Positions 28,754 through 37,575 are shown, counted from the stretch's first letter. The stretch: DNA of 64,000 nt from Pontibaca salina (GCF_016307205.1 NZ_JAEIJD010000005.1:62001-126000); one strand, 5' to 3'. Program-made: numbers and translations. The notes: generated from the sequence alone by a model not told the origin.

Positions 28754-28808
28754 CTATTTCTTTCTGGTTGGAAATACCTCGGGGAGTGCGAGGGGCAGCG
28801 CCCCTCGT
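28754..28808 (+). repeat. Post-stop repeat, copy B (after xthA)
   Basis: In the sense direction: TTTCTTTCTGG, AAATACCTCGGGGAG, then a perfect hairpin CGAGGGGC-AGC-GCCCCTCG-like arm. It starts 9 bases after the xthA stop and lies between two convergent genes, where it may act as a terminator. Confidence 0.72.
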
Positions 28809-28820
28809 CTGTGCAGCCTG

Positions 28821-29990
28821 TCAGCTTGCGGTCACGTCATGACCATAAAGCCAGTCGAACTGATGCACCATCCGCCCCGGCATCAACCTCCCGCCCAAGC
28901 GCAGCGCCAGATGCGCAGGTCCGCGCAACGGCGCGCGCAGATGATATTTCCAGGCATTGCCATTCGCCGCCGCAACGACCCGTTCCGCGCGCTCGCGGCG
29001 GCGGGCCTGATAGGCGGATAGCGCCCGCATGATATCACTCGTCTGGCGCAAGCAATCGGCCAGCACCCAAGCATCTTCCAGCGCCATATTTGCGCCCTGC
29101 GCCATGAATGGCAGCGTGGGATGGGCAGCATCGCCCAGCAAGGCAACGCCACCCTGATGCCAGCGCGGCGCGACCGGATGGCGGAACAGACCCCAGATGC
29201 CAACCTCTTGAACCTGCTCCAGTAAATCTGCAGCAACACCGCCAAATCCGGAAAAGGCATCGCGCAGATTGCAGGGGGTGTCGTGATGATGCCACCCTTC
29301 GCGGGTCCATTCCCGCCGCGCCTGCACCGCAACCAGATTGACCAAGTCACCACCGCGCAGCGGATAAGCAACCAGATGCTGGCCTGGCCCCATAAACACG
29401 TTTGCCTCGGCAGCAAGGTTCGTCAGGTTGGGTACCACCGCCCGCCAGGCGACCTGTCCAGTAAAAAACGGCCGATCTGGTCCGTTCAGCGTCGCGCGCG
29501 CTACCGAATGCAACCCATCCGCGCCGACCACCAATTCGGCCTCGATCCGCGTGCCCTCGTCAAGGACAACCACCGGACGCGGTCCCGCAATCACCTGTAC
29601 CACTCTTTGCGACAGCCGGATATGCACTCCGGCAGCACGCGCTGCCTGGGCCAGCTGGTCGATCAAGTCGGCGCGGTGAACGAAGAAATAGTGCTGCTCC
29701 GGGGCCAACTGCGTCAGATCCAGACGCAGCACCTCACGTCCTTGGCAATGTTCCCGCAAGACTACCGCGCGTCCGCGCACCGCATCACAAGCCAGTCGCG
29801 GCTCCAGTCCGAGCGCGCGCAATACCACCACTCCGTTGGGACTGATCTGCAACCCCGCGCCCAGCTCGGTGATCGAATCGGCCTGCTCCAGCACCGTGAC
29901 CGAGGCACCATGGGCGCGCAAGGCAAGCGCTGACACAAGTCCGCCGATCCCCGCTCCGATCACGACGATATTGAAACCCTTAAGAGCCAT
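28821..29990 (-). CDS. FAD-dependent monooxygenase (salicylate/3-hydroxybenzoate hydroxylase-like)
   Basis: 389 residues, soluble flavoprotein hydroxylase fold. Motifs: FAD-binding GxGxxG in VVIGAGIGGLVSALAL, the DG motif in VVGADGLHSVAR, and the GD motif in LLGDAAHPTLPFMAQGANMALEDA. This places it in the UbiH/salicylate hydroxylase group, but no aromatic catabolism genes are nearby and the substrate is open. The true start is the ATG at 29990, 10 bases after AGGAG. It lies 84 bases downstream of dksA on the same strand, with a hairpin between them. Confidence 0.88.
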   Translation of the reverse strand: MALKGFNIVVIGAGIGGLVSALALRAHGASVTVLEQADSITELGAGLQISPNGVVVLRALGLEPRLACDAVRGRAVVLREHCQGREVLRLDLTQLAPEQHYFFVHRADLIDQLAQAARAAGVHIRLSQRVVQVIAGPRPVVVLDEGTRIEAELVVGADGLHSVARATLNGPDRPFFTGQVAWRAVVPNLTNLAAEANVFMGPGQHLVAYPLRGGDLVNLVAVQARREWTREGWHHHDTPCNLRDAFSGFGGVAADLLEQVQEVGIWGLFRHPVAPRWHQGGVALLGDAAHPTLPFMAQGANMALEDAWVLADCLRQTSDIMRALSAYQARRRERAERVVAAANGNAWKYHLRAPLRGPAHLALRLGGRLMPGRMVHQFDWLYGHDVTAS

Positions 29991-30015
29991 CGCAACCGCG
30001 CTCCTCAAACAGAAA

Positions 30016-30037
30016 CGCCGGGGCTACAGCCCCGGCG
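30016..30037 (-). terminator. Hairpin terminator after dksA
   Basis: A 9-bp perfect GC stem (30016-30024 with 30029-30037) and 4-base loop, followed in the minus direction by GTTTCTGTTT. Confidence 0.65.
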
Positions 30038-30074
30038 CAATCTGCACGCCATCTACTTGCGGCAGGATATCGTG

Positions 30075-30497
30075 TCATTCATCGCGATGCACTTTTTCCT
30101 GTCGTTCGTGACGTTCCTGCGCTTCCAGCGTCATGGTGGCGATCGGGCGGGCGTCCAGCCGCTTGAGCGAAATCCGGTCGCCGGTCATCTGACAATAGCC
30201 GAATTCACCCTCATCAATACGGCGTAAAGCGGCTTCGATCTTTGCAACCAACTTGCGCTGGCGATCCCGGGTGCGCAACTCCAGCGAGCGATCCGTCTCT
30301 TCCGAAGCCCGGTCGGCGTCGTCCGGGATATTGCGTGTACCGTCTTGAAGCCCCTCGATAGTATCGCGACTTCCGGCCAACAACTCCTGCTTCCATGTCA
30401 ACAGCTTACGCCGAAAATACTCGGTTTGCCGTTCATTCATGAATGGTTCATCCTCGGCCGGGCGATATTCGTCCGGCAGGAAAACGTCCTGCTTCAT
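30075..30497 (-). CDS. dksA: RNA polymerase-binding protein DksA
   Basis: 140 residues; enters the secondary channel of RNA polymerase and, with ppGpp, tunes stable RNA and amino acid promoters. The coiled-coil tip DxxDxA is present (D59, D62, A64). The zinc-binding region keeps only Cys102; the other three positions are Thr105, Thr123 and Ala126, so no classical C4 finger forms. The start MKQDVFLPDEYRP follows AAGGAACCCG. A 9-bp inverted repeat lies about 95 bases upstream, in the gap shared with moxR. Confidence 0.93.
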   Translation of the reverse strand: MKQDVFLPDEYRPAEDEPFMNERQTEYFRRKLLTWKQELLAGSRDTIEGLQDGTRNIPDDADRASEETDRSLELRTRDRQRKLVAKIEAALRRIDEGEFGYCQMTGDRISLKRLDARPIATMTLEAQERHERQEKVHRDE

Positions 30498-30591
30498 TCG
30501 GGTTCCTTCGATTTGGCCAAGATTGTCTGACACAACAACAACTTTCCTAGACATACTGCTTCGCTCTGCTGCAGCATTTATCGAACCGATC

Positions 30592-30615
30592 CCGGATTGT
30601 CACTACACAATCCGG
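30592..30615. promoter_or_regulatory. 9-bp perfect inverted repeat between dksA and moxR
   Basis: CCGGATTGT (30592-30600) and its exact complement (30607-30615) are separated by 6 bases. It is symmetrical and lies in the gap between divergent genes, like a dimeric repressor site. It has no T run on either side, so a terminator is unlikely. Confidence 0.5.
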
Positions 30616-30682
30616 TCCCCACTGGGCTAGAAGCCGAGGCGAAGGCATGCGCTGCACCTGGTAATGGCAAGGGTTAGAAATC

Positions 30683-31522
30683 ATGAAATTTCAAGGCTCC
30701 GAGGAATATGTCGCCACCGACGATCTGACGATAGCGGTCAATGCCGCCGTCGCGTTGGAGCGGCCGCTTCTGGTCAAGGGCGAGCCTGGCACCGGCAAGA
30801 CCGAACTCGCCCACCAGGTAGCAACGGCCCTGAGTCTGCCGATGATTGAATGGAACATCAAATCGACCACTCGGGCACAACAGGGGTTGTACGAATACGA
30901 TGCAGTTAGCCGGTTGCGCGACAGCCAACTGGGTGACGAACGTGTGCATGACGTGCGCAACTACATCCGCAAGGGCAAGCTCTGGGAGGCGTTCGAGGCT
31001 GAGGGCAAGGTTGTTCTGCTGATCGACGAGATCGACAAGGCCGACATCGAGTTCCCCAACGACCTTTTGCAGGAACTCGACAAGATGGAGTTCTTCGTCT
31101 ACGAAACCGGCGAGACAGTCCGCGCAAAACAGCGCCCCATCGTCATCATCACTTCGAACAACGAGAAGGAACTGCCCGACGCGTTTCTGCGGCGCTGTTT
31201 CTTTCATTACATCCGCTTTCCCGATGAAACGACCTTGCGCAAGATCGTCGAGGTGCATCACCCCGGCATCAAGGACGCGCTGCTGACCACGGCGCTGACG
31301 CAATTTTATGAACTGCGCGACCAGCCGGGGCTGAAAAAGAAACCCTCAACCTCCGAAGTGCTGGACTGGCTGAAACTGCTTCTGGCAGAGGATCTGACAG
31401 CCGAAGACCTGAAACGTGACGGTGCCAATGCATTACCACCCCTGCACGGCGCGTTGCTGAAGAACGAGCAAGACGTACACCTGTTCGAGCGGCTGGCCTT
31501 TATGGCGCGGGGGCAGCGCTGA
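30683..31522 (+). CDS. MoxR-family AAA+ ATPase
   Basis: 279 residues. Walker A GEPGTGKTELAHQV, Walker B VVLLIDEIDKADIEF, sensor 1 PIVIITSNNEKELPDAFLRRCFF. MoxR ATPases act as chaperones, often with a VWA-domain partner, in metal insertion or complex assembly (CoxD/CoxE, NorQ/NorD, CbbQ/CbbO). The VWA partner is encoded at 31834, with a small membrane protein between. No obvious client enzyme is nearby. An inverted repeat lies 68 bases upstream. Confidence 0.93.
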   Translation: MKFQGSEEYVATDDLTIAVNAAVALERPLLVKGEPGTGKTELAHQVATALSLPMIEWNIKSTTRAQQGLYEYDAVSRLRDSQLGDERVHDVRNYIRKGKLWEAFEAEGKVVLLIDEIDKADIEFPNDLLQELDKMEFFVYETGETVRAKQRPIVIITSNNEKELPDAFLRRCFFHYIRFPDETTLRKIVEVHHPGIKDALLTTALTQFYELRDQPGLKKKPSTSEVLDWLKLLLAEDLTAEDLKRDGANALPPLHGALLKNEQDVHLFERLAFMARGQR

Positions 31523-31661
31523 CTTTGGCAGGTGCGGTGACTGGACAGACGAGAATGGTCGCGCTAGGGCTTTGATATGACTAACGGGCGCGATTGGGTG
31601 GGCAAGATCGCCGCGCCGTGCTTTGGCTCGTCACCGAAACATCAGGGTGCAAGGACAGGAT

Positions 31662-31829
31662 ATGATCGTTTTCGGGGCAGCATTGGTCGGGGCCATCGTC
31701 GGCGGCATGACCGCACGCAATCGCGGTGGCAACAAGCTGGACATCGCGCAATATGCAGCCTCGTTCGGGATCGCCTTTGCGCTCCTTGGCCTGATCGCCA
31801 CTGTCGTGATTCACCGACTGGCGATCTAG
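31662..31829 (+). CDS. Small membrane protein between MoxR and VWA genes
   Basis: 55 residues with two hydrophobic segments (IVFGAALVGAIVGG and AASFGIAFALLGLIATVVI) joined by a basic loop (TARNRGGNKL). AAGGACAGG precedes the ATG. It ends four bases before the VWA gene, so it is probably co-translated with it. It could anchor the MoxR/VWA pair to the membrane; this is inference from position only. Confidence 0.65.
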   Translation: MIVFGAALVGAIVGGMTARNRGGNKLDIAQYAASFGIAFALLGLIATVVIHRLAI

Positions 31830-31833
31830 CGCC

Positions 31834-33018
31834 ATGTTCCTGCCGTTCTTCGGAAACCTGCGCAAATCCGGCGTGCCGGTTTCCCTGCGCGAATATCTGA
31901 GTTTTCTTGAGGCGATGAAGGCCGGTCTGGCGACCTATGATGTCGAAGCGTTCTATTATCTGGCCCGGACAGCAATGGTGAAGGACGAGCGCAACATCGA
32001 CAAATTCGACCGCGCTTTTGCCACCAGCTTCGAGGGGCTGGAAGAGATCGGCTTGCAGCAAGTGATGGACGCCGTGGACGTGCCTGGCGACTGGCTCGAA
32101 AAGATGGCCGAAAAACATCTAAGCGAAGCGGAAAAGGCCGAGATCGAGGCGCTCGGTGGCTTTGATAAGCTGATGGAAACCCTGCGCGAGCGCCTGAGGG
32201 AACAACAGGGCCGCCATCAGGGTGGCAACAAGTGGATCGGCACCGCCGGCACCTCGCCCTTTGGCGCCTATGGCTACAACCCTGAAGGCGTGCGGATTGG
32301 TCAGAAAGAAAGCCGCCACCAACGCGCGGTCAAGGTCTGGGACAAGCGTGAGTTCCGCAATCTGGACGACACTGTCGAACTGGGAACGCGCAATATCAAG
32401 GTGGCGTTGAAACGCTTGCGCCACTGGGCCCGCGAGGGTGCAGCAGACGAACTGGACCTTGACGGTACGATCCGTGCGACCGCTGAACACGGCTATCTCG
32501 ACATTAAAACTCGCCCCGAACGCCACAATGCCGTCAAGGTGGTGCTATTTCTGGATGTGGGCGGCAGCATGGACCCACATATCAAGATCGTCGAGGAACT
32601 GTTTTCGGCGGCGCGCAGCGAATTCAAACATCTGGAACATTATTATTTCCACAACTGCCTTTACGAAGGGGTCTGGCGCGACAACCGCCGCCGCTGGGAC
32701 GCCCAGACCCCGACGCATGAGGTGTTGCGCACATATGGATCCGATTACAAATGTATCTTTGTGGGCGATGCCAGCATGTCGCCCTATGAGATCGCCTATC
32801 CGGGCGGGGCCAACGAACACTGGAACGCAGAGGCCGGCCATGTTTGGCTGCAAAGGGCGCGCGATCAGTGGCCGGCGAATCTGTGGATCAATCCCGTGCC
32901 TGAAAAATACTGGAGCTATACCCACTCCATCCAGATGGTCCGGGAAATCTTTGAGGGTCAGATGGTGCCGATGACGCTTGAAGGCATCAGCCAGGGCATG
33001 GACGCGCTGAAACGTTAA
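31834..33018 (+). CDS. VWA-domain protein, CoxE-like
   Basis: 394 residues. The first half is helical and charged (FLPFFGNLRKSGVPVSLREYL, LMETLRERLREQQGRHQGG). The VWA domain starts near residue 225: VVLFLDVGGSMDPHI is the MIDAS loop, with Gly in place of the first Ser of DxSxS. The TYGSDYKCIFVGDASMSPYEIAYPGG segment provides further ligands. Such proteins pair with MoxR ATPases, here the gene at 30683. The client is unknown. Confidence 0.88.
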   Translation: MFLPFFGNLRKSGVPVSLREYLSFLEAMKAGLATYDVEAFYYLARTAMVKDERNIDKFDRAFATSFEGLEEIGLQQVMDAVDVPGDWLEKMAEKHLSEAEKAEIEALGGFDKLMETLRERLREQQGRHQGGNKWIGTAGTSPFGAYGYNPEGVRIGQKESRHQRAVKVWDKREFRNLDDTVELGTRNIKVALKRLRHWAREGAADELDLDGTIRATAEHGYLDIKTRPERHNAVKVVLFLDVGGSMDPHIKIVEELFSAARSEFKHLEHYYFHNCLYEGVWRDNRRRWDAQTPTHEVLRTYGSDYKCIFVGDASMSPYEIAYPGGANEHWNAEAGHVWLQRARDQWPANLWINPVPEKYWSYTHSIQMVREIFEGQMVPMTLEGISQGMDALKR

Positions 33019-33180
33019 TTAGTTTCCGCACCGACCCGCGCCATCGGTATCATATTTTACCTTTAAGACCTAACGAAGGGCAGTGCAGTTTGCTTAAGTC
33101 GAAATCGAGTTTTTATGGGTGCTGCACCTGTCGGTGGGCTGCCGCTTGTGGCACGGTGCGCCAGTCGCCATATTCAAACC

Positions 33181-33870
33181 ATGCTTAGATTCACCCCCAT
33201 TCTTCTGGCAATCCTGTATGCGCTGGCAATGTATTGGTTTTCGATGTGGCGCACGCATCGCGAACTGGACGCCAAATCGAGCGAATTGGTCGATCCCAGA
33301 CTGAAGCGACTGACAGACCGCTTAGCTGCCAGCCTCAACCTGTCGCGCATCCCGGTTTACATCTACGAGATCGACCCCGTGAACGGTCTGGCGGCTCCGG
33401 ACGGGCGTATCTTCATCACGCGCGGGTTCTATCGCAAATTCCAGTCCGGCGAGGTCTCGGGCGAAGAACTCGCCAGCGTGATTGCCCATGAACTGGGGCA
33501 CGTTGCACTGGGGCACGCGCGCCGACGCATGATCGACTTTTCGGGGCAAAACGCGTTGCGCACCGCGTTGATCATGGTGCTGGGGCGGTTTGTGCCATTT
33601 ATCGGCGTGTGGATTGCCAACATGCTAGCCGCGCTGCTTGGCGCACGCCTATCGCGGTCCGATGAGTACGAAGCCGATGCTTATGCCGCCGCACTTCTGA
33701 CCAAAGCCGGAATCGGAATTGAGCCGCAGAAATCATTATTTCGCAAGCTTGACGCGATCACCCAGTCACGTTCGGGCGTTGCTCCGGCCTGGCTGATGAG
33801 CCACCCCAAAACCGACCAGCGCATTGCGGCGCTGGAGCAGCTGCAAAAACGCTGGGCAGTGCAAAGCTAA
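33181..33870 (+). CDS. M48-family zinc metalloprotease
   Basis: 229 residues. One N-terminal membrane segment (FTPILLAILYALAMYWF), then the M48 peptidase domain: HELGH with zinc ligands His103 and His107, the third ligand Glu164 in SDEYEADAYAA, and a second hydrophobic stretch near 125-150. It resembles HtpX/Oma1/BepA relatives that degrade damaged membrane or envelope proteins. I choose MLRFTPILL as the start. It lies 162 bases after the VWA gene and may be separate from that operon. Confidence 0.88.
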   Translation: MLRFTPILLAILYALAMYWFSMWRTHRELDAKSSELVDPRLKRLTDRLAASLNLSRIPVYIYEIDPVNGLAAPDGRIFITRGFYRKFQSGEVSGEELASVIAHELGHVALGHARRRMIDFSGQNALRTALIMVLGRFVPFIGVWIANMLAALLGARLSRSDEYEADAYAAALLTKAGIGIEPQKSLFRKLDAITQSRSGVAPAWLMSHPKTDQRIAALEQLQKRWAVQS

Positions 33871-33897
33871 AGGGACATTGTGGGATCATCGGCGGAA

Positions 33898-33951
33898 CGA
33901 GGGGCGCTGCCCCTCGCGCTCCCCGGGGTATTGCAGCCCAGAAAGAAGCCA
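33898..33951 (-). repeat. Post-stop repeat, copy C (after PIN gene)
   Basis: In the sense direction of the PIN gene: GGCTTCTTTCTGG, AATACCCCGGGGAGCG, then the hairpin CGAGGGGC-AGC-GCCCCTCG type. It starts 9 bases after the stop and is the cleanest copy. The M48 gene converges on it from the other side. Confidence 0.75.
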
Positions 33952-33960
33952 TGCCCGGGG

Positions 33961-34512
33961 TCAGGATACCGCTTTGGCGAGGCGCGGCAGACGCGCCTTT
34001 TTCAAGAGGGGCCGCATTTGCCAGTCGCCATCTGACAGGCGGTTGGCCTTGTCCAACACGTCATCTGCCACGCGGGAGATGCTGGCCGGGTCAGCCTGCC
34101 ACAAAGCGCGCATGAACTGATCCGGATCAAGCCGCTCCAAACCTTCCCCAGCGAGCTCGCGGCGGGGAAAATCGCGCGCGTTCAGTGTCAGGATTGCACG
34201 CGCCGAACCGGCAATGGCCACCGCCAGCACATGCCGGTCCGCAGCGTCAGGCAGCCACAGCCGTTCCTCGATCTCGGGGGCGGGGGGCAGTTCGGCATCG
34301 GGCCACGCGGCGCGCAGCAAGGCGATTTCCCCGCGCGCCTGTATTTCCCCCGTGGGGCCCAGTTTTTGGGCAGCGCGGGCCCATTCCTCAAGAATGCGGG
34401 TTGACCATAATGGTTGGAAATGACCCTGCGCTGCAGCGCCGAGCACGATTTCCCGCATCACTGTCGGGTATAGCACGCAGGCGTCTATAACGATCTTGCC
34501 AATCGAGTTCAT
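33961..34512 (-). CDS. PIN-domain protein
   Basis: 183 residues. The PIN fold starts at once: KIVIDACVLYPT with the first acidic ligand, Glu in ILEEWARAA, and the Asp-Ala-Ala-Asp cluster in LPDAADRHVLAVAIA, typical of metal-dependent ribonucleases. The last 50 residues are helical. VapC toxins are about 130 residues, so this is longer, and its upstream neighbour does not look like a known antitoxin. It lies seven bases after that small gene and follows glnE. A housekeeping RNase role is equally possible. Confidence 0.75.
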   Translation of the reverse strand: MNSIGKIVIDACVLYPTVMREIVLGAAAQGHFQPLWSTRILEEWARAAQKLGPTGEIQARGEIALLRAAWPDAELPPAPEIEERLWLPDAADRHVLAVAIAGSARAILTLNARDFPRRELAGEGLERLDPDQFMRALWQADPASISRVADDVLDKANRLSDGDWQMRPLLKKARLPRLAKAVS

Positions 34513-34519
34513 TATGAGG

Positions 34520-34795
34520 TCAGCCCCGCGGCCGCGATCGCCAACCACCCCGGCGGCGCGGGACCGCGGTGCCGCTTAATCCGTCGCGCAGTACGATTGT
34601 CATCGGGTGCGTTGGCGCGCTGTCTTGGTGGCGCGACAGCAGGCAACGCAAGGCTTGATCGGGTTTTATTTCATCCGGCAAGGTCAGCACCCAATCCAAG
34701 AAAATGCTGCGGCATTCGCCGGAGGTAATGCCGTCAATGCGGTAGGCCTCGTAGATCAGGCCTTTGGGATCGATTTCGCTTTGTCCGGGTTTCAT
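34520..34795 (-). CDS. Small conserved protein overlapping glnE
   Basis: 91 residues: IDPKGLIYEAYRIDGITSGE then CRSIFLDWVLTLPDEI, HPMTIVLRDGL and a basic tail RRRGGWRSRPRG. I know this pattern from uncharacterised Rhodobacteraceae proteins next to glnE, but no function. Its ATG overlaps the glnE stop by four bases, so it is translationally coupled to glnE. The PIN gene follows after seven bases. Confidence 0.7.
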   Translation of the reverse strand: MKPGQSEIDPKGLIYEAYRIDGITSGECRSIFLDWVLTLPDEIKPDQALRCLLSRHQDSAPTHPMTIVLRDGLSGTAVPRRRGGWRSRPRG

Positions 34796-37575
34796 TTCAC
34801 TCCCTCGCGCGGCAGCGCATCCGTGATTGCCCTGTCCGCCTCGTGATAGGCTTTCTCCAGCGCCTTACGCAAGCTTTCAAGCCTATCATAGCCGGTGGCG
34901 CGGCACAGAAAACGCGCGCCGCCTTCGCTCAGGGTCTGGGTCGCGCCGCCTGTACCGGCCAGCAGCCCCATCGCCATCTGCACCGACCAGAGCAGCACAT
35001 GAGCGCCGCGCAGCGTCTTGGCGGCCTCTCTGGACAACCACCCCGTCGTGACGGCGCCACTCAATCCGCTGGCAACGTCGCGCGCGGGCGCACCCGCTAG
35101 CAGCGCGCCGGCCTGCGCCAGCAATTCGATATCCAACAGCCGCCCGGCCCCGTCCTTGGCATTCCAAAGGTTTGAGGCCGGCTTGGCTGCCGCCAGCCGC
35201 ACCCGCATGGCGGCAACCTCGGGCAACACAGCACCGGCTTGGCGGGGCCGCGCGATAAGCGCCCGGCGGAAGGTCTCGATTTCGGCGCAAAGCGCCTCAG
35301 GTCCGGCCAGAACGCGGGCGCGGGTCAGCGCCAGATGCTCCCAAACCCAGGCCTCGGTCTGCTGATAGTCGCGAAAGCTGGACCAACTTGTGGCCACCGG
35401 CCCCTGATTGCCCGAGGGGCGCAGACGCATATCTACCTCGTACAATCGGCCTTGTGCCATCGGTGCGCTGAGTGCCGTGATCAGTGCCTGGGTGAGCCGT
35501 GCATAATAGGTACGCGCCGCCAGCGGGCGCGGCCCGTCCGAGGCCTCCGCATCGCCGGGGTCGTAAATCACGATCAGATCCAGATCCGAAACCGCGCCGA
35601 GCCGCCCCGCTCCCAGCGAGCCCATGCCCAGCACCGCCGCCCCGCGTCCCGGCGGCGCGCCATGTTTGCGCGCGAAACGCGTCGTGACCACGGGTGTCAG
35701 CGCCGCAACCACCGCCTCGGCCAGATCGGCATATTCACCGCCCGCCTCGTCGGCATCAATCAGGCCGCGCAGATGGTGCACGCCAATGCGGAAATGCCAT
35801 TCGCGCTGCCAGCGGCGGACACTGTCCAACTGGCGCTCATAATCCGGCTCGGCTGCTAACCGCGCGGCCAGTTCGGCGCGCAACACGGCCAGCCCCGGCC
35901 AAGGAGCGAAGAAATCGCCGTCGATCACCGCATCAAACACAGCCGCATTGCGCGACAGGTGGCTGGCCAGCTTGGGGGACGTTCCGGCAATGTCGACCAA
36001 CAGATCGACCAATTGCGGATTGGCCTCGAACAGCGCAAAGAGTTGCACGCCGGCAGGCAGCCCAGCGAGAAAACCATCGAGCGCCACCAGCGCCTCCCGC
36101 GGGTGAGCGGAGCGGGCAAGCCGCGACAGAAGTTCCGGGCGGAGGCGGCGAAAGCTTTGCGCCGCGCGCTGCGAGCGCAGTGCCGGATAGCCGGGCCAGC
36201 GCGACAGGATTTCAGCGTCCAGTTCGGGGAGTTCGGGTTGCTCAACAGGCGCGGAATCCGGGGCAAAAAAGCCCTCGGTCAACTCATGTACCGCGGTCAG
36301 GCGGTCGATCAGATCGGCACGTAGACGGTCCGGCTCCATGTCCATCAGACAGGCGATTCGGGCAAAGCCTTCAGCGGTTTTCGGGATGGTGTGGGTCTGG
36401 GCATCGTGCACCATCTGGATCCGATGCTCGACCTCGCGATGGGTGCGGTAATGCTCGGCAAGCGCCTCCGTTACCTCACCGGGGACCCAACCCTTTTCAG
36501 CGAGCCCGCGCAAGCCATCCAACGTGGCGCGGGCGCGCAAATCCGGATCGCGACCGCCGGCAATCAATTGCCGGGTCTGGGTAAAGAACTCGATCTCGCG
36601 GATGCCGCCACGGCCCAGCTTCAAATCATGGCCGGGCAGGCTCAGCGCGCCGCCGGTTCCCTTGTTCTCGCGGATCCGCAGACGCATGTCGTGGGCGTCT
36701 TGAATCGTTGCGAAATCCAGATGTCGCCGCCACACAAAAGGGCGCAACGTACGCAGGAATCTTTCGCCGGCGGCGAGGTCTCCGGCGCAGGGGCGTGCTT
36801 TGATATAGGCGGCGCGTTCCCATGTGCGGCCCAGGCTTTCATAATAGGTTTCCGCCGCCGCCATTGCCATGCAGACCGGCGTAACTCCCGGATCGGGACG
36901 CAGGCGCAGATCGGTGCGGAATACATAGCCCTCAGCGGTGCGGTCGCTGAGCGTTGCACACATATTGCGTGTCGCCCGCACAAGTGCCGTGCGCGCCTCG
37001 TCGAACTCGTCCTCGCCGTAACGGCCTTCATCGAAGAGACAGATCAGGTCGATATCGGAAGAATAGTTCAGTTCATGCGCGCCCATCTTGCCCATGGCCA
37101 GCACAGACAAACCGGCAGCGCTGGCAATGTCGCCCTCGCCCTTTCCCGGCAGCTTGCCACGCTTGATCAGCGTCGCAATCTCGGCTTTCAGTGCCAGATC
37201 GCAGGCCAGTGCCGCGAAATCGCTGAGCGCACCGGTCACACGGTCAAGCGGCCATGCCCCGGCCAGATCGGCCAGCGCAACCAGAAGCGCCACCTGCCGC
37301 TTGGCCCGCCGCAGCCCCGGCTTCAACCGGTCGGGTGGGAGCAGGGGCAGATTGCTCATCAGGTCGGCCAGCGCACGGTCTGGGTCGTCCGTTGCGCCAC
37401 CAAGCCAGTCGGCTTCGCGCTTGATCAGGTGCTTGAGATAGGGACTCGAGCCCCCTGCCCCCGCCAGCAGATCGCCAAGCGGTCTGTCGGCGTCGGGCAG
37501 CGCGGCGCGCGCATCGGCCCCCAATTCGGCGTCATACGGGCGCGGGCAGCGGGTCATCTGGCGGCTGAGCGACAT
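34792..37575 (-). CDS. glnE: Bifunctional glutamine synthetase adenylyltransferase/deadenylase
   Basis: 927 residues (E. coli 946). Adds AMP to and removes it from glutamine synthetase, setting nitrogen assimilation. Two nucleotidyltransferase domains: the N-terminal one with ELNYSSDIDLICLFDEGRY (deadenylylating half) and the C-terminal one with RLGAVSDLDLIVIYDPGD (adenylylating half). Both have the Asp-x-Asp metal pair. GlnB-type signalling proteins are its usual regulators. It starts a run glnE - small protein - PIN on the minus strand and is divergent from ybaK. Confidence 0.97.
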   Translation of the reverse strand: MSLSRQMTRCPRPYDAELGADARAALPDADRPLGDLLAGAGGSSPYLKHLIKREADWLGGATDDPDRALADLMSNLPLLPPDRLKPGLRRAKRQVALLVALADLAGAWPLDRVTGALSDFAALACDLALKAEIATLIKRGKLPGKGEGDIASAAGLSVLAMGKMGAHELNYSSDIDLICLFDEGRYGEDEFDEARTALVRATRNMCATLSDRTAEGYVFRTDLRLRPDPGVTPVCMAMAAAETYYESLGRTWERAAYIKARPCAGDLAAGERFLRTLRPFVWRRHLDFATIQDAHDMRLRIRENKGTGGALSLPGHDLKLGRGGIREIEFFTQTRQLIAGGRDPDLRARATLDGLRGLAEKGWVPGEVTEALAEHYRTHREVEHRIQMVHDAQTHTIPKTAEGFARIACLMDMEPDRLRADLIDRLTAVHELTEGFFAPDSAPVEQPELPELDAEILSRWPGYPALRSQRAAQSFRRLRPELLSRLARSAHPREALVALDGFLAGLPAGVQLFALFEANPQLVDLLVDIAGTSPKLASHLSRNAAVFDAVIDGDFFAPWPGLAVLRAELAARLAAEPDYERQLDSVRRWQREWHFRIGVHHLRGLIDADEAGGEYADLAEAVVAALTPVVTTRFARKHGAPPGRGAAVLGMGSLGAGRLGAVSDLDLIVIYDPGDAEASDGPRPLAARTYYARLTQALITALSAPMAQGRLYEVDMRLRPSGNQGPVATSWSSFRDYQQTEAWVWEHLALTRARVLAGPEALCAEIETFRRALIARPRQAGAVLPEVAAMRVRLAAAKPASNLWNAKDGAGRLLDIELLAQAGALLAGAPARDVASGLSGAVTTGWLSREAAKTLRGAHVLLWSVQMAMGLLAGTGGATQTLSEGGARFLCRATGYDRLESLRKALEKAYHEADRAITDALPREGVK

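Noticed and set aside
33961-34512. PIN gene as a standard VapC toxin
   Set aside because: It is about 50 residues longer than VapC and lacks a recognisable VapB-type antitoxin beside it; I keep only a neutral PIN-domain call.
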